From NCBI GenBank assembly GCA_013176395.1, contig JABMLP010000002.1:1798001-1862000 (forward strand): 64,000 nt of DNA, written 5' to 3'. This document shows positions 1-11,217 of this stretch, in pieces; position 1 is the first letter of the stretch; every line of letters begins with the position of its first letter. A program made the translations under genes and the position numbers. The notes beneath the pieces were generated by a model. The model saw only the letters and a program-made list of their open reading frames with translations. It was not told the DNA's origin and searched no databases. The DNA is from Venturia oleaginea. Lineage: Eukaryota; Ascomycota; Dothideomycetes; Venturiales; Venturiaceae.

Positions 1-395
1 CCACCCCGCTCTCTTAGTAGTTTATTAGCCATATCTTGTACGTAGGCCTTCGACGGCGGTAGGCCGCGTAAGCTTTCGTTAAGAATACGCTTTATAACCA
101 CTTCCTCTTCTAGCTTTGTCAATCGCTTCGAGTTCGGCTCGCATTCGCGTCGAGGGCGCTGTCCGGCGCGTCGGCGTTGTACTGTTGTTCGAGGTACGCT
201 GTATATTACTGCAGCGCGTCTTTCGCTTTGGATTTGCTTTGAATTGCTATCTGAAATAGCAAGGAATATATCTCCTTCTTTATAGATCTTCTGCTTTTCG
301 TGTTGTTGAAGCATTACGCGACGTTGTTACGAAGGGGGTTTACGTTTGTGAGGTGGCCCACTCGCGTGGGTGGCCCACTCGCTTGTGAAGTACGT
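1..395 (-). mobile_element. Truncated Fot1/pogo element end, unit 1
   Basis: The minus strand from 314 to the window edge encodes the N-terminal helix-turn-helix part of a pogo/Fot1-type transposase (see 14235-14599 for the fuller copy). The element ends at 395 with ...GTGAAGTACGT followed by the TA target dinucleotide (396-397). The terminal region carries the GGTGGCCCACTCGC motif twice in tandem, as do the right ends of the other Fot1-like elements in the window. Confidence 0.8.
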
Positions 396-768
396 TACCT
401 GGTATTTATAATACATTATATGAATTAAATTAAAGAGTTACCACTCCGTAACTATCTGATTCCAAGCCTCCTTAACTAATTGTTACGGATACTGTCACGT
501 GGACATGTATTCGTGTAAGAGTTCAACCCTCAAAGGTGTTTCGCAAGTGAGAGAAGACTGCTTGTATTTCGAAGTATCTAAGATCAAAGAAGGAAGCGTA
601 GGTACAGGAAGAACAACTTGTATATATAATCTTCCAAGTAGGAAAAGGACATGCTGTCCTGAGAAGAGAATAGAAAGGAGTAGAAGCGCATGTGAAACGG
701 TCCCTGAATAATCCCTGCTAGGCGCACGTGAGAACTATCAGGAACCTACCAGGAATTGCTAAGAATCC
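396..768. other. Non-coding spacer, unit 1
   Basis: AT-rich spacer between the pogo end and retroposon A. Only short ORFs without recognisable domains are present. It ends in the sequence that forms the left target duplication of the retroposon. The same stretch occurs at 14681-15053 and 28974-29346. Confidence 0.6.
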
Positions 769-782
769 ACCTAGGATAAAAT

Positions 783-1949
783 GAAAAAACAGCACACACA
801 GCGAGAACTCAATTTTTGGAATTTACAGAAGTATCATCTAAAGATCATCAAAACACACCTGCCAGTGGCCGCTCCGGCCTCTAGACGCCATCGCGCGTCC
901 CTCAGCGTCGATGAGGTGTCTCTAGAGTCGCCGTCGCGGCCACGGCAGAGCAAGCACACGAATACCACGAGCAAGCTACACGAACGATGAGTCCACCAAA
1001 GATAACAGCAACCATCTAGTCACCATCTAGCGACACGGGGTACGACGACGGAGCTCAAATACCCCACAGCATCACAGTTACTTTTCAAACCCATAGTCGC
1101 CGATGCGCTTCCCGACCAGTCCATCACCCCAGATAACACTGCGACGTCCCGAATCGACGAGCCACCGATAGAAAGGCATCACCTTCTACGCAACTCGAAC
1201 ACCAGACGCCCGGCATACAACGATCGACACCACACAATACTGCAATATTAGCGGCAAATCCCCTCCTTGTAAGCTGGCAGACGTAGCCTTGAGCCTCTCC
1301 CCAGACTGTTACGTCCCAGTTATGGCATTGGCAAGAGTAGGCGCGCGATACAGCAAGTAGGGAGAACGATTAGCAGCAGATAGGCTCCGACTATAAGACG
1401 GCAGGTCTATAGCACGATCGGCGCCATACAATACGGCAGCCACCAGATAGCCTCGTCTACTGGCATACCCGGAGTATCACACCCAAGCAGCGAAATCACG
1501 ACTATGATGGTTACTATTGTCTCCAGCATCGCACAACCAAATACACTGCCGCATAGGAATCTGGTGTAAGGCAACTTTCACAAGCAGAAACATACTTAGG
1601 GAATCCATTAGCCTTGAGGGACAAGGCGAAACAGATAGACAAGCTGAGCATTAGAGGGAGACTGTAGGTAGAAGAAGGACAGCGAAACACGAGGCATTGC
1701 CTCTTGGAATCTACATAGCACAGATATACTAGCAGAATGACCAGTATCTACAAGAGCCAGCGGGCATTTGGAGATACTGGTTAAGGGAAAAGAGGGAGGA
1801 CCGAGGGGCAGCTGGTCTTGTTTCAGTGAACGGGGCGAAGTGGGGCGCGGTGGATTATATAATCTATCACGTGTCGGCTGTCTGATGAAGTCCTCCTAAC
1901 CGGACATAGCTGCGTGATTAAGCGGCTGCAACCGAGTAGGATAAAATCA
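783..1949 (+). mobile_element. Retroposon-like repeat A (hybrid copy), unit 1
   Basis: It belongs to a ~1.1-1.6 kb non-coding family also seen at 10057-11217, 24349-25510 and 29361-30967. This copy has one internal ~130-bp module (CCTTGAGCCTCTCCCC... TTATGGCATTGGCAAGAG, near 1288-1345) and a conserved 3' part (TCACGTGTCGGCTGTCTG ... GCAACCGAG) ending in a minimal ATCA tail. Its left flank, including ACCTAGGATAAAAT at 769-782, is the left flank of copy C, but its right flank is unrelated to that of C, so it is probably a recombinant. No coding capacity is seen. Confidence 0.75.
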
Positions 1950-2438
1950 CGGTGCTTTCTTCCATTCTTACAGTCACTGTGGCTGTAAGAAAAAGAAATA
2001 TGCCAGCAGCGATTTGGCTGAAGATATGAGATCGGTCAAATTTCCTTCCGTTGATGAATTAGTATGACAATATGGAGTACCTCCAAAGCTGGTAGAAGAA
2101 AACAGGATCTTGACATCCATTCGTTTCAAAGACTAAATTCCGGTTCGTCTTGTCAGAACGTCGTAAATGTCAGTCCTTATCTGTGACGGCTTGCTAGGCT
2201 ACTGGAACAATCACAGTGTTCGAGCACCTAACAAGGCGCCACAGTACACGAGCCACAGCAAGACCTATAAGTAGGCCTTGCCCCCAGCCCCCATTTACAT
2301 AGCTACCTGTAGTTCGCTATCACATTTAGTCCATACCTGATTGCTGCTCACGCCTTTCATTAGTTACTACTAGCCGTGACATTATCCTCTTGAATCATTG
2401 ATAATCTTCACTTGCATCCCTCCATTAGCTAACCCTTT
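1950..2438. other. Intergenic, unit 1
   Basis: Right flank of repeat A and 3' side of the luciferase-like gene. It has a short imperfect inverted repeat (CTTACAGTCACTG...GGCTGTAAG near 1968-1990). No gene is recognised. The duplicate is at 16235-16723. Confidence 0.5.
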
Positions 2439-3227
2439 TCAATCCCTGTTTCCTTCAATATCACCAATACCAGCACAACAGAACGAGACAGCTGCCTCCA
2501 CAATCCCCTTCCAAACCTCAAAGTCTTCCTCGTTGCGAGGCGCGTACACCAGGGTATAATTCCACGGCAGCATCTTTCCACCACTCAGTCTATGTCTTTG
2601 TCCCCATTCCTTCTCAATAACCGAATTTGAGTCTTCCAGAGACAAGACGAGATGAGTGCTTCCATCAGGAGGATGAACATGGATGATTTCTCCTTGCGTG
2701 CGTGCCAAAAAGGTTGGGATAGAGACAGAGAGAATGAGTTGCACGGCGGGCACCGGACCTTCGAGGCGTGATAACTCGCGTTGGAGGATTTTGGCGTTGG
2801 CAAGGACGATAGCGTCGAGATGGGCGTTCATGCGCTGTTTCATCTCTGGAGTTGCTTGATCGGAGACTTGTCGTTGTGGTGCGACGAAACCTGGGATTTC
2901 TGGCCGGCTGCCTCCTCGAGCCTGTAGTGGTGTCTTGAGGAAAGGTGTTGTGGCGTGAGGACCATAGTCCTGTTTGATTAATTTGGTGTCGTAGGGAGCT
3001 GGGATTCTTGTATCCTTTCGAGCGAACTTTGACAACTGAAGTTGTCTTTTCCAGCCCCGAAAGTTGCCTGGGAGTCCATGGTCACCTAGGGAGCAGTAGT
3101 AGCGATAGTCGAGGTAGGCTATCAGAAAGGCTGTTGCTCCTGCTAGTGCTGCCGCTGAAGCCAAGAAATTGGTGGTTGTGAGATTGTATGTCATTGCGTG
3201 AGGATCGAGGTTTGGGTGTGACATCAT
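2439..3227 (-). CDS. Luciferase-domain (DUF5519-like) membrane-anchored protein, unit 1
   Basis: A 262-residue uninterrupted ORF. A hydrophobic segment at about residues 18-39 suggests an N-terminal membrane anchor. The C-terminal half matches the fungal Luciferase/DUF5519 pattern: EIIHVHPPDGSTHLVLS (180-196), a conserved IEKEWGQRHRLSG (204-216) and LPWNYTLVYAPRNEED (220-235). The biochemical role of this family is not established; the name reflects fold similarity, so light emission should not be inferred. It is identical to 16724-17512, has no frameshift in either unit, and seems single-exon. A second ATG at codon 2 makes the exact start uncertain by one residue. Confidence 0.8.
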   Translation of the reverse strand: MMSHPNLDPHAMTYNLTTTNFLASAAALAGATAFLIAYLDYRYYCSLGDHGLPGNFRGWKRQLQLSKFARKDTRIPAPYDTKLIKQDYGPHATTPFLKTPLQARGGSRPEIPGFVAPQRQVSDQATPEMKQRMNAHLDAIVLANAKILQRELSRLEGPVPAVQLILSVSIPTFLARTQGEIIHVHPPDGSTHLVLSLEDSNSVIEKEWGQRHRLSGGKMLPWNYTLVYAPRNEEDFEVWKGIVEAAVSFCCAGIGDIEGNRD

Positions 3228-3673
3228 GATGGGGAATGCTTTGAAGTAGCTCTTTCTTTCGATGTAGGCAAATAGCTTGATAGGAGGTGAATTAGAATGT
3301 TAATGTCCGATAATTCGGACCTAGGTGAACGACGTTCCATTGTTATATACACGACCAGTTGGTGGCACTTCACGCAAAATACAGACACTGATCTCGGAAT
3401 CGGGGTCCGTGGAGTTCAGAACCTCTTTCGTCCGTTAGGCAACAATGTCAATGAATCTTTAGTTGATGTATGTCTTTTACGGGTGAGAAGCTGCTCGGAG
3501 TAAGTGCAGATCTCGGATAAGGGCTCGGAGATTAAACGGACGCCGATGGTGATCTCTTCACGCGACGACCTGGACCTCTTTCTTCACCAACATCCACCTC
3601 GAGTCATGTCTCTGAGGCAAGAGGGTGATACACTATGCGCATATCAAAACAGCGTTTGGCCAACTAATATATA
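3228..3673. other. Intergenic, unit 1
   Basis: Upstream region of the luciferase-like gene up to the TA target of the 1,069-bp pogo derivative. No convincing gene is seen. The duplicate is at 17513-17958. Confidence 0.5.
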
Positions 3674-3675
3674 TA

Positions 3676-4744
3676 ACGTATTCCACCACCGAGCCGGCCA
3701 CTTTTCCTTGGCACGACCAACTCATTACGCCTCTTCAATTTTATCGCTTTCAACAATAGATTCCAAGTCTGTCGTGCTGCTATCTGATTCAGAAGATATC
3801 TCAATATCCTTTCTTCACGTTCGCGCATTGTGCCCAGTCGCGCCGCAGTTCCCACAGCGCCGTAAAGCTGGCCGGATTGTTTCTTGATCACCACTACCAC
3901 GAGCCTTCTTTGATTTCTGAGGCGCTACAGACGCCTCAGCAGCTACCTGCGCTGCTGCAGTCCCGTACTCTACAGTACCACCTTGCTGGATCCACTTCCT
4001 TTTGCGCCATTTTCGCTTCGTCATTACTGCCAATTGCTCTTCAAGCTCGTGGTTTCGTGCAATAAGTAGAGCGTTCTGGTGCAGCATCAATTCAGCGCCC
4101 TTGACAAACTGAGAGAAGCCAGTCTGCGCAGTAACTGGTGATCGAGTGAAAGATTCGCGTACAAGCTTTGATTGAGATCCAAATTCATGAGTATTGCTTG
4201 AAGTCTTCGACTGCCACGGCGTCTCCTGCGATAGGGGTGCTGGTGGGGTACGTAGCCGTACTTCAAGGCGATCCAATACCACCTCCGCGTTAATAGGGAC
4301 TAGCCCTACCATCTCAAAAGCCTTTCGACAGTTCTCTTCTGTAAACACGTCGAAAAACGCGTCTTTGAAGGCCGAGAGGAAGCCTTCTTTGTTGATATGG
4401 TAGACGCGTCGGCGTGCCAAGTCTCGAACTCGTTGAGAGTACTTGCACTTCAATGGCGAGAAGCAGACCACATCAAGCGGCTGGAGGATATGCGATGAAT
4501 GAGGTGATCAGAGGGTCTTTGGTGTTTGATGTTGAAGGCTGCAGCAGCGCGCCGTAGGCTTTGAAATTGGCCAGAGGTATAGGCCTGAAGAGCGAGATCA
4601 ATTCTGCCTTCTTCTTGAACGGCTATCGCGTTGCGTTGTTGAGACATTGCGTGTTGAAGAGGATAAGGGCTGTGCCAAGGAAAAGTGGCCGGCTCGGTGG
4701 TGTGGCCGGCTCGGTGGTGTGGCCGGCTCGGTGGTGGAATACGT
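3676..4744 (-). mobile_element. Internally deleted Fot1/pogo element (1,069 bp), unit 1
   Basis: The ends ACGTATTCCACCACCGAG... (left) and ...GGTGGTGGAATACGT (right) are inverted repeats, flanked by TA at 3674-3675 and 4745-4746, the hallmark of Tc1/mariner-pogo insertion. The left arm has one GAGCCGGCCAC unit; the right arm has the unit three times. The minus strand encodes a transposase N-terminus (4647 down to ~4530) joined directly to its C-terminus (from HSSHILQPLD near 4490 down to 3815), so roughly the catalytic centre between the helix-turn-helix and the third Asp block is deleted. The element is non-autonomous. Confidence 0.9.
3815..4647 (-). pseudogene. Deleted pogo-type transposase remnant, unit 1
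   Basis: The N-terminal psq-like segment begins at 4647 (MSQQRNAIAV...) and the C-terminal part ends at 3815. Between them the first two acidic blocks of the DDE domain are missing and the reading frame changes at the junction. The C-terminal tail keeps a CX2CX4HX4C zinc-knuckle-like motif (CGNCGATGHNART), as in the longer relative at 36994-38658. It cannot encode an active transposase. Confidence 0.85.
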
Positions 4745-4746
4745 TA

Positions 4747-5562
4747 CCAAAAACAACAATGGAATATACGAGAAAAATAAAGTCCTTGGGACCCCTATTA
4801 ATTGGTTAGCGTCCCAACATTTAATGACCTTGCGACGTTATATAGTATAGGTGATTCAAAACTTACTCACTGTATCGGGCATTACTGCATACAATAATTG
4901 AAAATGGGTCTTGCCTAGTTCGTCGCGCCCAAGCCTCGTATGTTACCGTCTCTGGGGATACCGAACACCAAAAGCTGATTTACACCAGGGCCTTGATTGG
5001 TGAGAACTCGAATCGTAGAAATGATTAAATCACGTCAACTCTATCCTCCCCATGTACCCGGTAAGCATCCCAGCTCTGCTTATTGCATTGCCTCGAACAC
5101 GGTTGAACCACTCGATTGCATGTTGAAATGTCTCGTCCGCTCAAATACCACAATATCAGCTCGCACATCGCACAAGCACCGAATTCTATGGGACTCAAGA
5201 TGTTCGACATGACCGGAAAGCATAGTCAGATGCCCAAAAGCGATAACAACAAAGAAACCTTGTCCCAATAATCGCGGCAACCTTCCCCGCCAGGAACCAC
5301 TCCTAGCAAGTGAATACCCACCACGTCCTATCAACCGGAAGGCGCGGGGACAATTACTAGTATACGGTTTACTATTCATAGTATCCAGGCTAAATCCCAA
5401 ACGCACTACGGTCGAATCGGCCTGTTCATTACATATTAATAGCAAATGTGCGGAGGTGTATCACGAATTCACGGTTCATAAGAATCTCGGTCCCAAGCCA
5501 AATTCTCGCCCTCTACCATATCACTAACAATCAATTTAACAACTTCATCCCACAAATCGAGA
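4747..5562. other. Intergenic upstream of the small secreted protein, unit 1
   Basis: No gene is recognised. Five homopolymer indels separate this stretch from 19032-19848 (near 4918, 5129, 5175, 5188 and 5368). Apparent ORFs change frame between the two copies, which argues against coding. Confidence 0.5.
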
Positions 5563-5919
5563 ATGCACTTTCAAACACTCCTCCCAGTGATCTTGTTCGC
5601 ACAATCCAGTTTCGCATACTGGTGCTGTTTCGAATTGTACATTCCCTAAATCCAAGAGAATATGGAATAGATACTAACTATACCACAGCAGGACCCAAGG
5701 CGGACAGTTCAAAGCCGTGACCTACATGCAAAGCGGCAGTGATGTTCAGTCATGGCAACCATCGCAAAGCTTCGACTGCTGGGTCAGAGTCTACAAGGGT
5801 GGCCCAGCTGTGGCAGTTGGAAATGGGATACCACGGCTGGGTGTAATGTTTTTAACCCTATTGCAAAAGTTGGTACTTCAGACAACAGCGCTTGTAAAAG
5901 TAAGGGTCGGCCCCCATAA
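5563..5919 (+). pseudogene. Small secreted Cys-rich protein, unit 1 copy (apparent frameshift)
   Basis: Same two-exon gene as 19849-20206: exon 1 5563-5636, intron from 5637, exon 2 to 5919. Unit 1 has GGCCCAG at about 5801-5807 where unit 2 has GGCCCCAG. The missing C shifts the frame in exon 2 before the last three cysteines. The change lies in a homopolymer and is one of 20 such indels in unit 1, so a consensus error is at least as likely as a genuine loss of function. Confidence 0.7.
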
Positions 5920-6681
5920 ATCAGCTCGGAATTGTATGGAAGGTCTGAAGGCTGCACCGGTACTGGTGGAGATATGGCGTTGGACTAAACGTTCCTCCCT
6001 CTCAACGCTCTTACCTGGAATATTTTTCGAGAATCAGAATCTTCACTCCATCGTTTCATATTCTAGAGCTTAATTCGAGAGTCCTCCTTTGAAATCTAGG
6101 TAACGTGATGAAATATCCACTTTTCACTGTGTAAGACCCAGCGCCTCGATTAGGGCCTACCCAATTCCTCCAATTCATGTGGTATGGGAGAGGGGCACCT
6201 CGTCTTTTTCAGATCAGCGTCTGGGAATCGGGATCGAGGGCTGGGTAGGCCTTGTCCGGGTACATGCCTTTCTCTATCCGCTCTCCGAGCAACGGACCGC
6301 GTTCGCCTTGCAGAGAGTGACTATGGTATAGTTCCAGTGATTCGGGATGCGGTGCCCTGCGGACATTGTGGAATTCGCTGGTTGTTACCATAGTGGAAAT
6401 TCGATTTTTGGCTTTGACATGAATTGAAGCTTCGTTTGCTGTTTCCTGCTTGGTACTCTTTGTATTTCCCGCTCCCTGTATGGGCTGTTGGATTGTTTCG
6501 ATTGCCTGCTGTCATTAATCGAAGTTGATCATTGGGTGACGCAACTGTCTGTGAGCTTCGACTTCGGAACCCTCTCACCGCGGACACTTGCCCTGATATT
6601 TCTAAGCGAGTTCAACAGCTTCCTGTAAACAATCCTCGTAACTTTACTACAAAGCTCAATTACCATTCCACCAACATTACT

Positions 6682-8025
6682 ATGGCCAAATCGAAAGTTC
6701 TCCTTCTAGGAGCAATCGACCAGTAAGTCAATTCAGATTCATGGTCCGCGATAAACCACGACCGTCAATCTAACATCTTACTAAGCGCAAAGAAGGCCTG
6801 GGACTCACTATCCGAAGTGGGTGAGGTTGTCACACCAGAATCCAGAAGCCGGACCGAATTCGTCGAAGAGTGCAAGAGTGGAAAATTGGATGGCGTTGTG
6901 GTCATATATAGGACATTCAACAGCGTGGACATCACTGGGAAGTTCGATGAGGAGCTCGTCCCGATACTGCCAAAGAGCTTGAAGTTTATTTGTCACAATG
7001 GTATGTTGAGCAATCCCTTATCTGATCATTCAATCGAGCCTCGTATTCAAACTCCCCGACCGAATTCCATTCAGCAATATTTACTTGCTCGACTCTCTTT
7101 CCCTCCATATCCATACAAGAAACGATGTCCCCCTACCAACTAGAACAGCAGCCTAACCCCACCAGGTGCCGGATACGATCAAGTCGACATAGCCCGCCTG
7201 CACAAAACGTGACATCCGCGTCTCCAATGTCCCCACAGCGGTAGACGACGCAACAGCCGACAGCGGCATCTTCCTAATCCTCGGTGCCCTCCGCGGCTTC
7301 AACACCTCGATGCTCGCCCTTCGAGAGGGTAAATGGCGAGGTCACCCACCACCACCTCTCGGTCATGATCCCGAAGGCAAGACGCTCGGGATTCTAGGCA
7401 TGGGCGGTATCGGCAAGAACATGAAAAAGAAGGCCGAGGTCTTTGGTATGAAAGACCATTTACTACAATCGTAATAAGCTCAGTGAGGAGGCGGCGGGCG
7501 GGGCTGAGTATGTTAGTTTTGATGAGTTGTTGAGGCGGAGTGATGTTCTGAGTTTGAATTTGCCGCTGAATGTGGGTTGACTGATACACTCGTGACCCGA
7601 GCTGAGGAGAAGATGCTGATCAGAGTCGTAGAACAACACCAAACACACAATCTCAACCAAAGAATTCGAGAAAATGAAGAAAGGCATCGTTATCGTAAAT
7701 ACGGCCCGAGGAGGAGTCATGGACGAAGCCGCCCTCGTAAAAGCCCTTGATAACGGTCAAGTATGGTCAGCTGGTTTGGATGTGTACGAGGAGGAACCAA
7801 AGATCCATCCTGGCCTCATCGCCAATCCAAATGTCATGCTACTACCGCATATGGGAAACATGGACGGTGAGGTACGTCTAGGTTTTCATACCTTCTTGAT
7901 ACTCTAAGGCTAATGATATGCAGACACAAACGGCAATGGAAGAAATGAACATCGGCAACGTTCGTGCCGTGCTAGAGAAGGGAAGATTGAACAATATCGT
8001 CCCCGAGCAAGCAGATATGCTATGA
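6682..8025 (+). pseudogene. D-2-hydroxyacid dehydrogenase, unit 1 copy (several frameshifts)
   Basis: Counterpart of the intact gene at 20971-22313. Unit 1 has an extra C near 7195, an extra A near 7451, and a +A/-T pair near 7855-7875 that changes the residues following the catalytic His. There is also a one-base change inside intron 2 near 7017. Each lies in a short homopolymer. As written, the Rossmann domain and catalytic half are out of frame. Since the unit 2 gene reads through cleanly with five exons, sequencing error in unit 1 is the simplest explanation. Confidence 0.75.
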
Positions 8026-8665
8026 TGAGATGGTGAGCCAGTAGGGAAGGTACTGTTTTAAACATGATAAGGTTATATAGAATGAAATAGACTTCCTCAA
8101 CCTCGAATCCAGACGGTCGATGATGGTGCGATGCATTGCAGATGGAATGCTTTTTTGGAAAGAAGATCAGCACCACAGCTGGGCCATGGATTCTCTTCCC
8201 ATCAACGACATCCCTCCGGCCTACAGTAACATATTTCTAAACTAAGTTGCCAGAGCTTTCCTGATCTCGGGTTGAAGAATGTGAGAAATAACGGTGCTTT
8301 TAGTCGGAAGATGATAACAGGAGTCGACTGCGTCGCTGTGGTACGACTGATAGATATTTTGATTCATGGAATATCAATAAACCGCAGACTGGAGCGATCA
8401 AGCAGGAAGAATTCTGAGATTCTTGCGGGATTGATGCGTCTATATACTTCATCACTTGTATCAGACTATGCTACCGATTGCTGACCCTACGTGCAAAAGA
8501 TGCTCGTTCACTGGCTTCTTTCATCCGATTTCAAGGACATGAACTTTCTTGCCTTATTGGGGCGAACCTAGGCAGGCGAATGACCAGAGCCACGACCTCG
8601 TGGGGTATCGTGGAGGCGTGATTGCTTGTAAATTTGGGCATAATTCCAGACACCATCTGTGCTGC
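8026..8665. other. Convergent intergenic, unit 1
   Basis: Shared 3' region between the dehydrogenase (plus strand) and GPN1 (minus strand). No gene is seen. It holds five homopolymer indels relative to unit 2. Confidence 0.5.
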
Positions 8666-9873
8666 TCAACCCACATTCGCTGCAGCCAAATACTTTTGAA
8701 AGCTCATATCCGCGTCCTTGTCATCATCATCATGGTCGTTCATCGCTCTGTTATACCGCGCCTTCAATCCATCCTCGTCGTCATCGGCGTCCTCTCCTTC
8801 GTCTTCGTCGTAATCAACCATACCATCGTTGCCATCGTCGTCATCAGACATTTCCTCTGCCTCGCTAACAGTCTCTGGTTCTTCATCGGTGTCGGCTTGC
8901 TCTTCGCTTTAGGCCTGCTGTCCATGTTCATATCCGCGAGCAACTTGCCGAGCTCTTTATCTCTCCTGCCTTTCTTCTCTGCATCACGCTGCTTTCTCCG
9001 TCTCTCAAGTTCTGGTTTGTAATCCCGGTTGAACTCCTCTTTCTTCTCCTGGACTGCCACGAAGAATTCGTCCACTCCGTCGCCTGTCATGGAGCTCACC
9101 GGCACGACCTTGAGATGCTTGTAAAACTCTTCCAGAACCAAACTCATGCTGTGTAACAAGCTGCTCATGTATCCGCTACCCTGTCCGCCAAATCCTGCCT
9201 CTTCGCCCTCAGCGCCGCCAAAAGTACCCCCCTCCTCTTCATTTTGCAAGGCTGCCTGAAACTTCTCAAAATCTTCCATCCATTCCTTTGCAAAAGAAGC
9301 ATCCTTCACATCTGTTTTGTTGAAGACCAGAATCATGGGCAGCTTCGTCTTGTAAAGAATACTGCATGCGTAGAGCATATTGCTCATAAAGGTACTCGTC
9401 GACGCCGTCCTCGGCGTATCGATGATATAGGCAATGACGGTCGGGAAGCTGCTCGCCAAACTTCCCAGCAAAATATCTCCACTGGCACTCCAAACAAAAA
9501 CCTCAATCTGTCCCGGCGTGTCAACCAGAATATTCCTTATCGGTTTCAGCCCACTTCCCTCTTTCGGCGGCGCAGTCCGCTTCTCCAGCAGAGCAAGAAC
9601 TTGATCAATCTTTGTAGCGAAGAGGTTGAGCGAAGTGAGGATGCCGCCATTGGGGCCCAGGTTGTATTGCTTCATTACTTCTTTGTAGTTTATGGAGTCG
9701 CGGATGTCGATGTTTGAGTCGAAGGGGATATTGTGGACGGCGGGATCGAGGTTTATTACGTAGGGAGGGTCTTTTTTGGAGTGTAGGTGGGAGTTTATGC
9801 GCTGCATGAAGGTTGTTTTGCCTGAGCCGGCCATGCCTACGCAGACAATGGCGACGGGCTCGTTGCCGGCCAT
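8666..9873 (-). pseudogene. GPN-loop GTPase 1 (GPN1/Npa3), unit 1 copy with C-terminal frameshift
   Basis: Identical to the intact 402-aa gene at 22957-24165 through the whole GTPase domain. At about 8888 unit 1 reads TCATCGGTG where unit 2 reads TCATCCGGTG. The lost base shifts the acidic C-terminal tail into another frame, giving a 369-codon ORF that ends early. The GTPase core with its G1, GPN, DTPG and NKTD motifs is unaffected. GPN1 is normally essential, and one intact copy is present in unit 2. Confidence 0.8.
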
Positions 9874-10056
9874 GGTGGGAGGATTCGCTGTTCAATCGAG
9901 TACTAGGAGGGTGGGAATGGGTGACAGTATTCTTTGGATGGTGGTATTGTTTGTTGTTCGTTGTTGTGATTCCGAGTTGACAAAAGTTGAAGATATTCCG
10001 AGACCCTTGCACTGCGAAGTTGTGGGGCATTTCACGTGACCTTCACCATCTCTTTC

Positions 10057-11217
10057 GGCCTGCCAGACCATCGCGCATCCCTCAGCATCGAGGAGGTACC
10101 TCTAGAGTCGCCATCACGGCCACTGCAGAGCAAGCACACTAATACACGAGCAAGCTACACGAATGATGCGTCCACCAAAGACAACAGCAACCATCTAGTC
10201 ACTATCTCCCGGCTAGTCCATCACCCCAAATGGCACTGCAACGCCCCGAGTCGACGAGTCACCGCTAGAACGGCAATACCTTCAACACAACTCAAACACC
10301 AGACGCCCGGTGTACAACAATCGGCACCACACACCACTGCAACGACTAGACAACCTCTCCCAACGTCTTGGCAAACCGTCCTGCTACAAGCTGTTGCCCA
10401 GAGCCTTGAGCCTCTCCCCAAACTGTTGCCTCCCAGTTATGGCATTGGCAAGAGTAGGTGCGCGACACAGTAAGTAGTAAGGACGCAGAGAAGGAGCCTA
10501 TTGGCGGCAAATCCCCTCCCTACAAGCCAGCAGACGTAGCCTTGAGCCTCTCCCAGACTGTTGCGTCCCAGTTATGGCATTGGCAAGAGTAGGAGCGCGA
10601 TATAGCAAGTAGGGAGAGCGACTAGCAGCAGGTAGGCTCCGACTATAAGACGGCAGGTCTATAGCAAGATTGGTGCCATACAATACGGCAGCCACCAGAT
10701 AGCCTCGTCTACGGGCATACCCGGAATATCACACCCAAGCAGCGAAATCACGACTACGATAGTTACTATTGTCTCCAGCATCACACAACAAAGTACACTG
10801 CCGCATAGGAATCTGGTGCAAGGCAACAATCACAAGCGGAAACACATTTCTAGAACAGACAAGCCTTGAGGGATAAGCAAAAACAGACAGACGAAGCTGA
10901 GTACTGGAGGGAGAATGTAGGTAAAAGGTTAGCGAAACACGAGGTATTGCCTCTTGGGATCTATATAGCACGGATATACTAGCAGAATAACCAGTATCGA
11001 CAAGAGCCAGTGGGCATTTGGAAATACTGGTTTAGGGAAAAGAGGGAGGACGGATGGGACACCTGGTCTTGTTTTAGTGAACGAGGCGAAGTGGGGCGTG
11101 GTAGATTTTATGATTTATCACGTGTCGGCTGTCTGGTGAAGTCCTCCTGACCGGACACAGCTGCGTGATTTAGCGGCTGCAACCGAGTAAGAAACAATCA
11201 ATCAATCAATCAATCAA
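10057..11217 (+). mobile_element. Retroposon-like repeat B, unit 1
   Basis: Same family as repeat A and C, with two internal ~130-bp modules (starting near 10402 and 10539) and a 3' tail of about five ATCA repeats (11195-11217). The left end lacks the first ~80 bp seen in copy C, as in 5' truncation. It lies just upstream of GPN1 and downstream transcription signals could be affected. Unit 1 lacks one C in the CTCTCCCC run near 10552. Confidence 0.75.

Noticed and set aside
3504..3887. 127-aa plus-strand ORF as a gene
   Set aside because: It crosses the left boundary of the pogo derivative and is antisense to the transposase remnant.
5563..8025. Unit 1 as a diverging, subfunctionalising duplicate
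   Set aside because: Only homopolymer indels and no substitutions were found; natural divergence should show substitutions first.
8549..9022. Plus-strand ORFs opposite GPN1
   Set aside because: Shadow frames of the acidic GPN1 tail, whose GAC/GAT codons read as Val/Ile-rich sequence on the other strand.
11195..11217. Telomere-like repeat
   Set aside because: The tandem unit is ATCA, not TTAGGG, and it forms the tail of the retroposon in several copies.
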